From contig CAWFJG010000002.1 of NCBI GenBank assembly GCA_963816065.1, forward strand, positions 124,001-188,000: a stretch of DNA of 64,000 bases. Reading direction: 5' to 3'. A program made the translations under genes and the position numbers. The DNA comes from Roseiarcus sp963816065. Its GTDB lineage: Bacteria > Pseudomonadota > Alphaproteobacteria > Rhizobiales > Beijerinckiaceae. Shown here piece by piece: positions 38,034 through 48,023 of the stretch (its first letter is position 1; each line of letters begins with the position of its first letter). The notes below the pieces were generated by a model. It was not told where the DNA came from and searched no databases. It was given only the letters and a program-made list of their open reading frames with translations.

Positions 38034-40941
38034 ACGAGTCGCGGTCGCTCCGAGGCTCTCGGAGCCCGCCGCCGGCCGCCGCCGGCTGCAGGCGCTGATC
38101 GAGGCCCCAGAGGGGGAGGCGTTGGCGGGGCTGGTCGGCCTGGGCCGAACACGCGAACTGCTCCTCGGCCTCGCTGAATATTCGCCCTATCTCTGGACGC
38201 TGGTGACGGAGGATCCGGCCCGGCTCGCGCGCCTGCTCGGTCGCCCTCCCCGCGAGGCGCTGGATGCGCTCGTCGCAGGCCTGGCCACGATCGGGGGCGA
38301 CGACGAGGCGGCGCTGATGCGCGCGCTCCGCCTCGCCAAGCGCGAGTCGGCGCTCCTGATCGCGCTCGCCGACATCGGCGGCGTCTGGGAGGTGGTCGAA
38401 GTCACCGAGGGGCTCACCCGCTTCGCCGACGCCGCGGTCGGCGCCGCGCTCGCGTTCCTCTTGCGGCAGAATGCGCTCGGCGGCCGGCTCGCGCTCGATC
38501 CCGACGCGCCGGATCTTCAGGCCGGCTGCGGCCTGGTCGTCCTCGCGCTCGGCAAGCTCGGCGCGCGCGAGCTCAACTATTCGAGCGACATCGATCTGAT
38601 CGTGCTTTATGACGCGGCCGCCGCCGCCGTTTCCGAAGGCGTCGAGCCCGCGCCCCTGCTGGTGCGAATCACCAAAGCGCTGGCGCGCCTTCTGCAGGAG
38701 CGCACCGCCGACGGCTACGTGCTGAGGGTCGATCTGCGGCTCAGGCCCGATCCCGCGTCGACCCCGGTCGCCCTCTCGACGGTTAGCGCCTACGCCTATT
38801 ACGAGACGGTCGGACAGAACTGGGAGCGCGCAGCGCTGATCAAGGCGCGGCCAGCGGCCGGCGACCTCGAGCTCGGACGACGCTTCCTCGCCGATCTTGC
38901 GCCGTTCATCTGGCGCAAGTACTTCGACTACGCTGCGATCGCCGACATCCATGCGATGAAGCGGCAGATCCATGCGGTCCGCGGGCACGAGCGAGTGGTC
39001 GTTGCGGGGCACGACGTCAAGCTCGGACGCGGCGGCATTCGCGAGGTCGAATTCTTCGTCCAGACGCAGCAGCTCATCTTCGGCGGCCGGCGGCCCAAGA
39101 TGCGCGGCTCGCGCACGCTCGAGATGCTCAGCGAACTCCATGCCGAGAAATGGGTGACGGCGGAGGCGATGAAGGACCTGACCGCGGCCTATCTCTTCCT
39201 GCGCACCGTCGAGCACCGGCTGCAGATGGTCGCCGACGAGCAGACCCAGCGCCTGCCGTTCGAGCGCGCCGAGCTTTCCCGCTTCGCCCGGTTCTGCGGT
39301 TACAATCGGCCCGAGGCGTTCGCCAAAGCCCTGACTTTTCATCTGACCCGGGTGGAAAAGCACTACGCGCGCCTGTTCGAGAGCGCGCCGACCCTTAGCG
39401 CTGCGGCCGGCAGTCTCGTCTTCACCGGCGTCACCGACGATCCCGAGACGCTTGCGACGTTGGGCCGGCTCGGCTTCCAGCATCCGGAGGCGGCTGCCGA
39501 GACGATTCGCGGTTGGCATTTCGGCCGGCGGCCCGCCGTGCGCAGCGCGCGCGCCCGCGAAGTGCTGACGGAGTTGACGCCTGCGCTGCTCGAAGCCTTC
39601 GCCGGCTCCGGCGACGCCGATGCGGCGCTCGCCGCCTTCGACGAGGCGATGGCTCGGATGAGCGCTGCGGTCGAGCTGTTGTCGATCCTGCGTTCCAACG
39701 ACGACGTCCGTGAATTGTTCGGCGATGTGCTCGGCTCGGCGCCGCGGCTCGCCCAAGTGATCGCAACCCGCCCGCATGTGCTCGACGCCGCGATCGACCC
39801 GGACAGGACGGCCGATTTCGAGGATAGCTTCAACGAGCAGGCGACGCGCCTGCGCGCCGAGACCTATGTCGAACAGGCGCACAACACCGAGGAGGCGCTC
39901 GACCGCGCGCGCGACTTCGCCGCCGAGGAGATGTTCCTGATCGGCCTCCATCTTCTCTCGGGCCGGCTCGACCCCGACCGTGCCGGCCGGGCCTATAGCG
40001 CTCTGGCCCAGGCTCTGGTCGGGTCGATGCTGAAGCAGGTGGAAGCCGCCTTCGCCGCCGATCATGGGCGCCTGCGCGGCGGCCGCGCGGTTGTGCTGGC
40101 GATGGGCAAGCTCGGCTCACGCGAGATGACGGCGGCCTCCGACCTGGACCTCATCCTGATCTACGATTTCCCGGTCGACGCAGGGGAGTCCGACGGGCCG
40201 AAGCCGCTCGGGCCGGTGGTATTTTATTCGCGCCTGACCCAGCGCCTGCTGGCCGCGCTGACGGCGCCGACCCGGCGCGGGTCGCTCTACGACGTCGATA
40301 TGCGGCTCAGGCCCTCGGGCCGCAAGGGACCCCTCGCCACCCAGTTTTCGGCCTTCGCTCTCTACCAGCGCAACGAGGCCGAGACCTGGGAGCACATGGC
40401 GCTGACGCGCGCGCGCGTCATTGCAGGCGACCCGGATCTTGCAGCCGATGTCGCGAAGGCGATCCACGCCATCCTGACCCGCCCGCGCGATCCGGCCGCA
40501 GTCGCCCGCGAAGTCGCGGCGATGCGCGCGCTGATCGCCAGGGAGAAAGGCGACCGCGACGTGTGGGACCTGAAGCTCGTTCGGGGCGGCCTGATGGACA
40601 TCGAGTTCGTCGCACAGTTCCTCAGCCTCGCCTTCGCCCACGCAAAGCCGGAGATCCTCGACGTCTCGACGCGAAAAGCGATCGACAAGGCGGGACGAGC
40701 GGGGCTCCTTCCGTCTTCCCACGTCGGGACGCTCATCGAAGCGCACCGGCTCTATACCGACGCGACCCAGTTCATGCGGCTCGCCATTGCGGGCCCTTTC
40801 GATCCCAAGACCGCCGCCTCGGGCGTCAAGCGTCGCATCGCCGCCTCGACCGGCTACCCCAATTTCGAAGCCTTCGTCGCCGGACTTGACGAAGCGCGCA
40901 AACGGGTGCGCGAGGCGTACGAAGCGGTGGTCAAAGGGTGA
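38014..40941 (+). CDS. glnE: Bifunctional glutamine synthetase adenylyltransferase/adenylyl-removing enzyme
   Basis: An intact 975-residue protein, the normal length. It adds or removes AMP on glutamine synthetase under control of PII proteins. Two nucleotidyltransferase domains are present: the N-terminal de-adenylylation site with ELNYSSDIDLIVLYD near residues 187-201, and the C-terminal adenylylation site with REMTAASDLDLILIYDF near 702-718. RGGIREVEFFVQTQQLIFGG and RGGLMDIEFVAQF mark the two linker helices. There is no frame break in 2.9 kb. Confidence 0.95.
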   Translation: MNRSLAERVAVAPRLSEPAAGRRRLQALIEAPEGEALAGLVGLGRTRELLLGLAEYSPYLWTLVTEDPARLARLLGRPPREALDALVAGLATIGGDDEAALMRALRLAKRESALLIALADIGGVWEVVEVTEGLTRFADAAVGAALAFLLRQNALGGRLALDPDAPDLQAGCGLVVLALGKLGARELNYSSDIDLIVLYDAAAAAVSEGVEPAPLLVRITKALARLLQERTADGYVLRVDLRLRPDPASTPVALSTVSAYAYYETVGQNWERAALIKARPAAGDLELGRRFLADLAPFIWRKYFDYAAIADIHAMKRQIHAVRGHERVVVAGHDVKLGRGGIREVEFFVQTQQLIFGGRRPKMRGSRTLEMLSELHAEKWVTAEAMKDLTAAYLFLRTVEHRLQMVADEQTQRLPFERAELSRFARFCGYNRPEAFAKALTFHLTRVEKHYARLFESAPTLSAAAGSLVFTGVTDDPETLATLGRLGFQHPEAAAETIRGWHFGRRPAVRSARAREVLTELTPALLEAFAGSGDADAALAAFDEAMARMSAAVELLSILRSNDDVRELFGDVLGSAPRLAQVIATRPHVLDAAIDPDRTADFEDSFNEQATRLRAETYVEQAHNTEEALDRARDFAAEEMFLIGLHLLSGRLDPDRAGRAYSALAQALVGSMLKQVEAAFAADHGRLRGGRAVVLAMGKLGSREMTAASDLDLILIYDFPVDAGESDGPKPLGPVVFYSRLTQRLLAALTAPTRRGSLYDVDMRLRPSGRKGPLATQFSAFALYQRNEAETWEHMALTRARVIAGDPDLAADVAKAIHAILTRPRDPAAVAREVAAMRALIAREKGDRDVWDLKLVRGGLMDIEFVAQFLSLAFAHAKPEILDVSTRKAIDKAGRAGLLPSSHVGTLIEAHRLYTDATQFMRLAIAGPFDPKTAASGVKRRIAASTGYPNFEAFVAGLDEARKRVREAYEAVVKG

Positions 40942-41360
40942 CAGCGGGCAAAACGGGAAGGCCGGTCTGCAGCGTCGGAGTGAAGGCGTCCGCTTTCGCA
41001 AACGATGCCGAGACTGACCGGACGCCTGCCGACGAGAATTGCCATTGCAGAACGGCTCGACCGGCGTCATGCGGCCGCCATCGCCGGCCCCTTCGATCTG
41101 AAGACAAGCGGCCTCGGGCGGGAGTCGGGCCGCTGTCGTACGCGCGCCCTGTCAAGGGTCGCAGCCGAAGGCAGGCCACAACGGAATCAAACTCTGTCTA
41201 TTCGTAACTCCCAAGCGAGGGTGAATCCCGTGAGCGACAGTTGCGTGGAAAATGACGGCGGGCGTGCGATTTTTCGGGACGTGGATCGGGGAAATAGGAG
41301 TCGAGGCATGGATGATTCTCCGCCCCGAGGGCTGCCGCGCACGGCGCGACGGGCTCTGGG
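40942..41360. other. Intergenic region between convergent glnE and rne
   Basis: About 420 bases with no recognisable gene. The short frames present resemble no family. Confidence 0.4.
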
Positions 41361-41387
41361 CGAGCGCCCGATAAGGTCGGGCGCTCG
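41361..41387 (-). terminator. Hairpin downstream of rne
   Basis: An 11-base perfect stem CGAGCGCCCGA / TCGGGCGCTCG with a five-base loop, ten bases beyond the rne frame end at 41397. No T tract follows. Its position supports the longer C-terminus of RNase E. Confidence 0.55.
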
Positions 41388-41396
41388 ACGCCGTCC

Positions 41397-44300
41397 TCAG
41401 TTCCCGACGATGCTCGCCCGGGCCCTCTGCCACCAGCCGGTTCGACGAGGACGCGGGGACTCGTCGACGGGCTCGACCGACTTCCGTTCTCCGGCTTCGC
41501 CGTTCCTGGCTTCGACTTCCCCCGCGGGAGCGATGGCGGACGCGTCTTCGCTTGGCGGATGCGCATGCCTGGACGGCGCGCCTTCGACCTCGCCGCTCGT
41601 CGACCTCGATGCCGAGAAGTCTTCTTCGGCCTTCACGGCCGGCGCGGTCAGCGCCTCCTCGACATACGCCTAAGTCGGCGGCGCGGACGGCGCCGAGAAG
41701 GGGGACGCTGCATGCTCGTTCGACCACGCTGCCTCGGACGCCGAGGCATCGGCGAGCGCGGCCTCGAAGGCCTCCGCCCGCAAAGCGCCCGTTTCAACCG
41801 GCTCTGGAGCTTCCGAAGGATCGGCGTGCGCAGGAGCGCTCTCGCCATAACGCTGTTCGCTCAGCCGGGGCGGGAAGCGATTGCGGCCGCCGCGCGACCG
41901 GCGCGAGCGACGACCGCCGCGCTCGCCTTCACCCACGGGGACTCGACCCTCGAAGGAATCAGTTTCCTCAACCGGAGCCGCGAGATCGCCGCCGATCTCT
42001 GCGACCACAGCTAGGCCGTCGTCGGCCGGCTGGGGTGCGTCTGGAGCGATGCTCTCACCGAACGGCCGATCGCCGCCACGCCGGCGCCGGCGCCGCCTCC
42101 GGCGGCGGCCGCCTTCGCTGTCGTCCGTCGGGCCACCTTCGCGACCCTCGTGCGCGGGCGCCCGGTCTTCGGCTTCTTCGGCGCCGTCCTCGATCGGCGG
42201 CTCGACCTCGTCCTCGATCGGCGCCGGCTCCTCGATGACGGCAGCAAAATCGTCCTGCGCCAGCGCCTCGGGTCCGATATCGGGGCGGGGCCCGGTCGCC
42301 GGCTCGCCGCGGTCGATGGCGTGATAGTTCGCGCCGGTCAGCGTGTCGTCCGCCTCGATCGCGACCGCGACGCCGAAGCGTCGTTCGAGATCACGCAGGT
42401 TCGCCCGCTTCTGATTGAGGATGTAAAGAGCGACGACGGTGCGGGTGCGCACGACGATGTCATGGGTGGCGCTCTTGATCAGCGCGTCTTCGAGCACGCG
42501 CAGAACGTGCAGCGCGATCGACGAGGTCGAGCGGACAACACCCGAGCCCTGGCAATGGGCGCAGACCACGGTCGAGCCCTCCAGCACGCCGGTGCGGATG
42601 CGCTGACGCGACAATTCCAGAAGCCCGAAGTGGGAGATGCGGCCGACCTGGATGCGGGCTCGGTCGTTCTTCAGCGCATCCTTGATGCGGCGCTCGACGG
42701 CTCGGTTGTTGCGCTGCTCTTCCATGTCGATGAAGTCAACGACGATGAGTCCGGCGAGGTCGCGCAGCCTGAGCTGCCGGGCGATCTCGTCGGCGGCCTC
42801 GAGGTTGGTCCGGAGCGCCGTGTCCTCGATATTGTGCTCCCGGGTCGAGCGGCCCGAGTTGACGTCGACGGCGACCAGCGCCTCAGTCTGGTTGATGACG
42901 ATGTAGCCGCCCGACTTCAGCGTCACCTGGTTGGAGAACATCGCATCGAGTTGCTGCTCCACGCCAGCCTTGGCGAACACCGGCTGCATGTCGCGGTAGA
43001 GCTGCACGGCGTTGACATGGCTCGGCATCAGGAGGCGCATGAACTGCCGCGCCTCGCGGTAGCCTGCCTCTCCCGCCACCATGATCTCGTCGACCTCCTT
43101 GCTGTACAGGTCGCGGATGGCGCGCTTGATCAGCGAACCTTCCTCGTAGACCAGCGTGGGGGCGCTCGAGGAGAGGGTAGTCTCCCGCACCGTCTCCCAC
43201 ATCCTGAGCAGGTACTCGAAGTCGCGCTTGACCTCGGCCTTGGTGCGCGCGGCGCCAGCGGTACGCAAGATCACCCCCATGCCCTCGGGCACGTCCAACT
43301 CCTCGGCGATGCCTTTGAGGCGGCTGCGGTCCTGGGCGTTGGTGATCTTGCGCGAAATGCCGCCGCCGCGCGCGGTGTTCGGCATCAGCACGCAGTAGCG
43401 GCCAGCGAGCGACAGATAAGTGGTCAATGCTGCGCCCTTGTTGCCGCGCTCCTCCTTGACGACCTGGACCAGCAAGACCTGCCGGCGCTTGATCACTTCC
43501 TGAATCTTGTACTGCCGCCGTAGCCGCTGCGGCCGCCGCGGCATCTCCTCCCAGGCGTCGCCGCCAATCTGTTCGACTGGCTCGCCGTCGTCCTCAGACC
43601 GCTCCTTGCGGCTCGTGCGGACACGCTCCTCCGCTCCGCCATCGAGCGTGGTCACTTCGTGTTCGTGGTCGTCGTCGCGGACCTTATCGTCGGCGTAGGC
43701 GGGACCCCCGAGGACGTCTTCGACCTCTCCCGCCTCCGCCACGGGTTCTAACGAAGCGCTCTCATCCGGCGCGATTTCGGCCGGGTAGGGCGCCTGCGCG
43801 ACCGGCGGGGCCACATAGCCGGCGCCGTCAGGAGACGATTCGTCCCCGATCAGGGCCTCGGCGTCGGGCGCCGCCGGCTCTCCGCCGTGCGACTCCGCGG
43901 CTGGTCCCGCTTTGGCCGAGGGCTCGGCCCACCGCTCCGACTCGAGTGCAACCGCGTCCCCGATTTCCTCGACTTCCCCGACGAAGGCCGCAACGCCAGA
44001 AGCCCCCTCGTCCTCGTCGCCGGCCTCGACCGCATCCTCCGCCACCTGGGCAATCTCGGAAACGCTCTCGTCTTCGGTGTCGCTGGCGCGCGCCCCAGCC
44101 TCGTTCGCGCGCGGCCGGCGATGGCGGCGGCTGCGGCGCTCTCCCCGCAGCTCGTCATCCTCGTCGTGGGCGGCCTGCGCCTCTTCCTCGAGCAGGGCCT
44201 GCCGGTCGGCGACCGGTATTTGATAGTAATCGGGATGGATTTCCGAAAAAGCGAGGAAGCCGTGCCGGTTGCCACCGTAGTCGACGAAGGCCGCCTGGAG

Positions 44301-44459
44301 CGACGGCTCTACGCGCGTGACCTTCGCAAGATAGATGTTGCCGCGCAGCGGCCGCTTGCTCGCGGATTCGAAGTCGAACTCCTCGACTCGGTTACCTCTT
44401 AGCACCACCACCCGGGTTTCTTCCGGGTGGGAGGCGTCGATGATCATCTTGTTTGCCAT
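41397..44459 (-). CDS. rne: Ribonuclease E, with an in-frame TAG in the tail
   Basis: RNase E starts at the second-frame ATG 44459 (MANKMIIDASHPEETRVVVL). The S1 domain has RGNIYLAKVTRVEPSLQAAF, with a large acidic insertion inside it (residues about 95-300). The catalytic domain has VAVDVNSGR and IVVDFIDMEEQRNN, and the zinc link CAHCQGSG. A proline/alanine- and arginine-rich scaffold tail follows. A TAG at 41670-41672 ends the open frame after residue 929, but the same frame continues for 91 more codons to a typical Gly-Trp-Trp-Gln-Arg ending and a stop at 41397. I take the longer form as the original gene. It degrades mRNA and matures rRNA. Confidence 0.88.
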
Positions 44460-45008
44460 GGAATGCTCTCTTGCGCACGGCGCCGCGGGCCGCGGAGGAT
44501 CGCGGCCGCTGGGCGCCGTCGGGCGCAACGTTGGAGTTGGAGATTGGATGGGATCGGAAAGCTGATACCGCCATCGCGTTGCGCCGCCCGAGGCGCGAAA
44601 CGACCAATCCGCAGGGCCGCGCCACCATCATGAGGTCGTCGTGGATCTGCGGTTGTAACATCGTCAGCGGTAAACCAAGGCCCTTATCCGGCTGTTCAGC
44701 TAAAGCAACGACGCGTACGGCGCGCCGGTGTCACGAAACAGTCCGTGCCGCCGGCAGACTTCCGGCCAAAGGTCGACTTGGTTTTCGTCGACGCTCCTCT
44801 CGCCGGCAAGACCGTCTTGCCGAAGCGCGCCGAAAAGTGACGGCAAACCAAGCGTTCGCCACGGCGTCATCTCAGCGAGGGCCGCAATCCGTCATACGAC
44901 GGTCCTGCATGCGCCCACATCACCCTCGAACGGGCGGCCTCGCGGACTCGGTCCGGATTCGTAACGCTCTCTAAATAGCGGGCGCGGTTTCGCTTGGCAA
45001 GTCTTTCC
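44460..45008. other. Upstream region of rne
   Basis: About 550 bases before the IS target site with no gene. rne genes often have long leaders used for autoregulation, which could account for this, but I saw no specific structure. The original rne-amiC spacer was split here by the IS insertion. Confidence 0.35.
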
Positions 45009-45017
45009 GTCTGGCAA

Positions 45018-46366
45018 CAGGGCTCCGAACTCGGGTTAACGGCATTTACGAGTTGCGGAAAGGCTGAATCTATGGGGGCTCCCAATTCGGAGCCCGCTCA
45101 TGAACGTCTCGCCTGCGCAACCAACGGAGCCCTCGCGGCTGCGGCTTCTCCTGGACCACTTTTCCCGGATCGCGGACAGGCGAAGTCCGGAAAACGTGGC
45201 GCACAAGCTGAACGAGATTCTCCTCTTGTGCGTCTGCGCCACGATCGCCGATTGCGACAGCTTCGACGCCATCTCCGACTGGGGAAACGCGCACCTCGCG
45301 TTTCCTCAGCGGTTCCTGCCTTACCAGTGGGGGATTCCCTCGGCGCGCTGGCTCAACATCATGATGAACCGGATCGATCCGGCCCTGTTCGCCGCGTGTT
45401 TCATGGACTGGGTCCTCGCCTGCTGGCCCGAGCCGCTCGACGCGATCGCCATCGACGGCAAGACCGTGCGGCGCAGCCATGATCGCGCCAGGGGTCGGGT
45501 GGCGCTGCATCTGGTCTCCGCCTTCGCCGCCAACAGCCGTCTGGTTCTCGGACAGGAGGCGGTCGACGACAAAAGCAACGAAACGACCGCAATCCCCGTG
45601 CTGCTCGAAAAGCTCGCCGCCGGCCGCAGCCTCGAAGGCGCCGTGGTCACCATCGACGCCATCGACGCCATCGCCTGCAATCCTCAGATCGCCCAGGCCA
45701 TCCGCGCCGCCGGAGCCGACTACCTGCTCGCCGTCAAGGGCAATCAGCCGACCTTGCAGGCCGACATCGAGGCCGCATTCGAAACCGCCGGCGAGGGCCA
45801 GATCGAGGTGGACGTCGATTACGACAAAGGCCACGGCCGAATTGAAGCCCGCGCCGTCTCGGTGCTGCGCCAGGTCGACTGGCTCGACGGCGACCGGCGC
45901 TTTCCTGGCGAAGTCCGCTTCGTCGACGCCCGCGCCATCGTAAGGGTGGAAACGCGGACCGAGTTGAAAGACCGCTCCCGGTTCGACACCCGCTATTACA
46001 TCACCTCCAGCCCGCGGTCCGCGACCGCGCTCGCACAGACCGTCCGCGGCCACTGGGGAATTGAGAACCCCCTGCACTGGTCGCTCGACGTAACATTCCA
46101 GGAGGATCTGTGTCGGGTTCGCAAGGGCCACGGCGCGCAAAACATGGCGCTCGTGCGCAAGTTCGCCATCAACAAGCTGCGCGCGGCGCCCCACCTCAGC
46201 GAGCCGCCCAACCTCCCCGTCAAACCTTGCCGGCGGCCGACCAAGCCGCCGCGGCCCAAGACCCTCAAGCTGCGCAGGAAAATCGCGAGCTGGGACCTCG
46301 AAAAACTTGCCGAGATCCTCATGGGCCACGCCGGTTAAGCAAAATTAACCGGGATTCGGAGCCCTG
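45018..46366 (+). mobile_element. Complete ISAs1-family insertion sequence
   Basis: 1349 bases. The ends are inverted repeats starting CAGGGCTCCGAA on the left (45018) and, read inward from 46366, CAGGGCTCCGAATCCCGGTT on the right. A nine-base target duplication GTCTGGCAA is present at 45009-45017 and 46367-46375. The element carries one intact transposase gene. Perfect duplication and intact gene indicate a recent insertion. Confidence 0.92.
45100..46338 (+). CDS. ISAs1-family transposase
   Basis: An intact 412-residue DDE transposase. The N-terminal region has a Leu-Leu-Leu-Cys-Val-Cys-Ala helix. The catalytic acids lie in IAIDGKTVRRS, VTIDAIDAIACN and HWGIENPLHWSLDVTFQED. It is alone in the element and ends 28 bases from the right terminal repeat. 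Confidence 0.93.
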   Translation: MNVSPAQPTEPSRLRLLLDHFSRIADRRSPENVAHKLNEILLLCVCATIADCDSFDAISDWGNAHLAFPQRFLPYQWGIPSARWLNIMMNRIDPALFAACFMDWVLACWPEPLDAIAIDGKTVRRSHDRARGRVALHLVSAFAANSRLVLGQEAVDDKSNETTAIPVLLEKLAAGRSLEGAVVTIDAIDAIACNPQIAQAIRAAGADYLLAVKGNQPTLQADIEAAFETAGEGQIEVDVDYDKGHGRIEARAVSVLRQVDWLDGDRRFPGEVRFVDARAIVRVETRTELKDRSRFDTRYYITSSPRSATALAQTVRGHWGIENPLHWSLDVTFQEDLCRVRKGHGAQNMALVRKFAINKLRAAPHLSEPPNLPVKPCRRPTKPPRPKTLKLRRKIASWDLEKLAEILMGHAG

Positions 46367-46512
46367 GTCTGGCAACCGGGCGGAAGAAATCCCTGCAGGT
46401 TCACGCATCGGAAACTTTTCTTCGTGCTGAATCCGCAACAAGCGTCGTCGGAGACGGATTGCGTCTCGTGCGAGAATGGCGCTATGGACCATGAGATCGG
46501 GCAGGAGAGCGC

Positions 46513-47776
46513 ATGGGACCGGCAAGACTCTTCTCCGCCGCGATCCTGGCGGCGCTGGCCGTATCGGTTCTGGCGGCGCGTGCGGGAGATGAGGTCTCGA
46601 GGCCGGTCGCGGTTGGGGTCAAACTCGCCCAGAGCGCGAACCAGGCAGAGTTGACGTTCGAACTGTCGCGCCCGGTCGAGGCGCGCGCCCATACGCTCGC
46701 CTCGCCGGATCGCATCGTCATCGACCTCCCCGAGACGGCGTTCGAGGTCGACCCCGCCGCTGGCCAGGCGGATGCTGCGGGCGGCCCGCTCGTCAAGGCT
46801 TTCCGGTTCGGGCTGCTTGCGCCGGGTCGTTCACGAAGTCGTCATTGACCTCGCTCGCCGGGCCTGTCCAGCCGGCATCGCGCTGAAGCCGATCGCCGAC
46901 GGGGCCGAGGCCTCGCGCCTGGGGATCGCGATCAAACCCTGTGACGACCTTGCATTCGCCGCCGCGGCCGCGTCGCCGGACCTTGCCGCGGCGACGTCCG
47001 ATCCGGCGCCCGCCGCCGCCCTGCCGGTCGTTGTGCTCGATCCCGGTCATGGCGGGATCGACGGCGGCGCCAACGGCGTCGGCGGCGTGGTGGAAAAGAC
47101 CGTCGTCTTGGCCTTCTGCCTCGAACTGAAGCGCCAACTCGAGACGACTCGGCGATATACGGTGCTGATGACCCGCGAAGGCGACCAGTATGTCGATCTC
47201 GAAAGTCGGGTGGCTTTCGCACGCGACGTCAACGCTTCGCTCTTCCTGTCGGTTCACGCCGACACGCTAACCGACGTCGGCGACGTCGGCGGGTCGACGG
47301 TCTATACGGTGGCGGATCGGGCCTCCGACGCCGAGGCCGCCAGAATCGCTGCGCGCGAGAACGCAGCCAGCCGGACGCCTGGCAAAGCCCGGACGGCTGA
47401 GGCCGATCCGGGGGTCTCCAACATTCTGTTCGATCTCAAGCGCCGAGAAACTCTCGCTTATTCTCATCTCTTTTCCCACACGCTCGTTGACGACATCCGC
47501 GGCGCGACCCGGCTCAACCACAATCCCGAGCGGTCGGCGGGCTTTGTCGTCCTGAAGGCGCCGGAGTTTCCTTCGGTGCTGGTCGAACTTGGGTATCTCT
47601 CTAATCCCCAAGACGTCGCGGCGCTCCAGTCGGCCGAGTGGCGGGCGCGAACCGCCGCGGCGATGGCGAAGGCGGTGGACGGCTTTTTCAGCAATCCAGG
47701 CGCGATTGGGGAGGGCGCCTCAACCGGACCCGGGGTGGCGCTGGATGCGGCCGGGGGCGTCGCGCCGACGCGCTAG
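46513..47776 (+). CDS. amiC: N-acetylmuramoyl-L-alanine amidase with AMIN domain, one frameshift
   Basis: About 420 residues. A signal peptide (MGPARLFSAAILAALAVSVLA) is followed by an AMIN domain that targets septal peptidoglycan. One extra A near 46834 breaks the frame (CGA-A-GTC), after which VVIDLARRACPAG continues. The zinc amidase domain has VVLDPGHGGIDGGANG, REGDQYVDLESRVAFARDVN, LFLSVHADTL and SVLVELGYLSNPQDV with the catalytic glutamate. It cuts the stem peptide from muramic acid during cell separation. mrcA follows, so this is a cell-wall pair. Confidence 0.9.
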
Positions 47777-48023
47777 CGCCTGCGACGCTCTGCTGTTTCT
47801 CTGCTGAGCGGGCCGTTTGCGCCTCGTGCGGGCGTGCGCCATCATAGATTCGCCCAACTCGCAACGGATTGGGGGCCGGCTTGAACTCGGGGACATGAGG
47901 CGTTCGGCCGCGGGGGCGAAGGAGTTCCCGTCGGCGAGGCGTCGCGGGCGGACCGGCAAATGTCCGTTCGTCCAGGGGCAGGGGCGCTCGGCGATGGGCG
48001 CAAGCGAAGGTTTTGTCAGTACG

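Noticed and set aside
38011..40065. A 684-codon open frame opposite glnE
   Set aside because: Shadow of an intact, clearly recognised gene.
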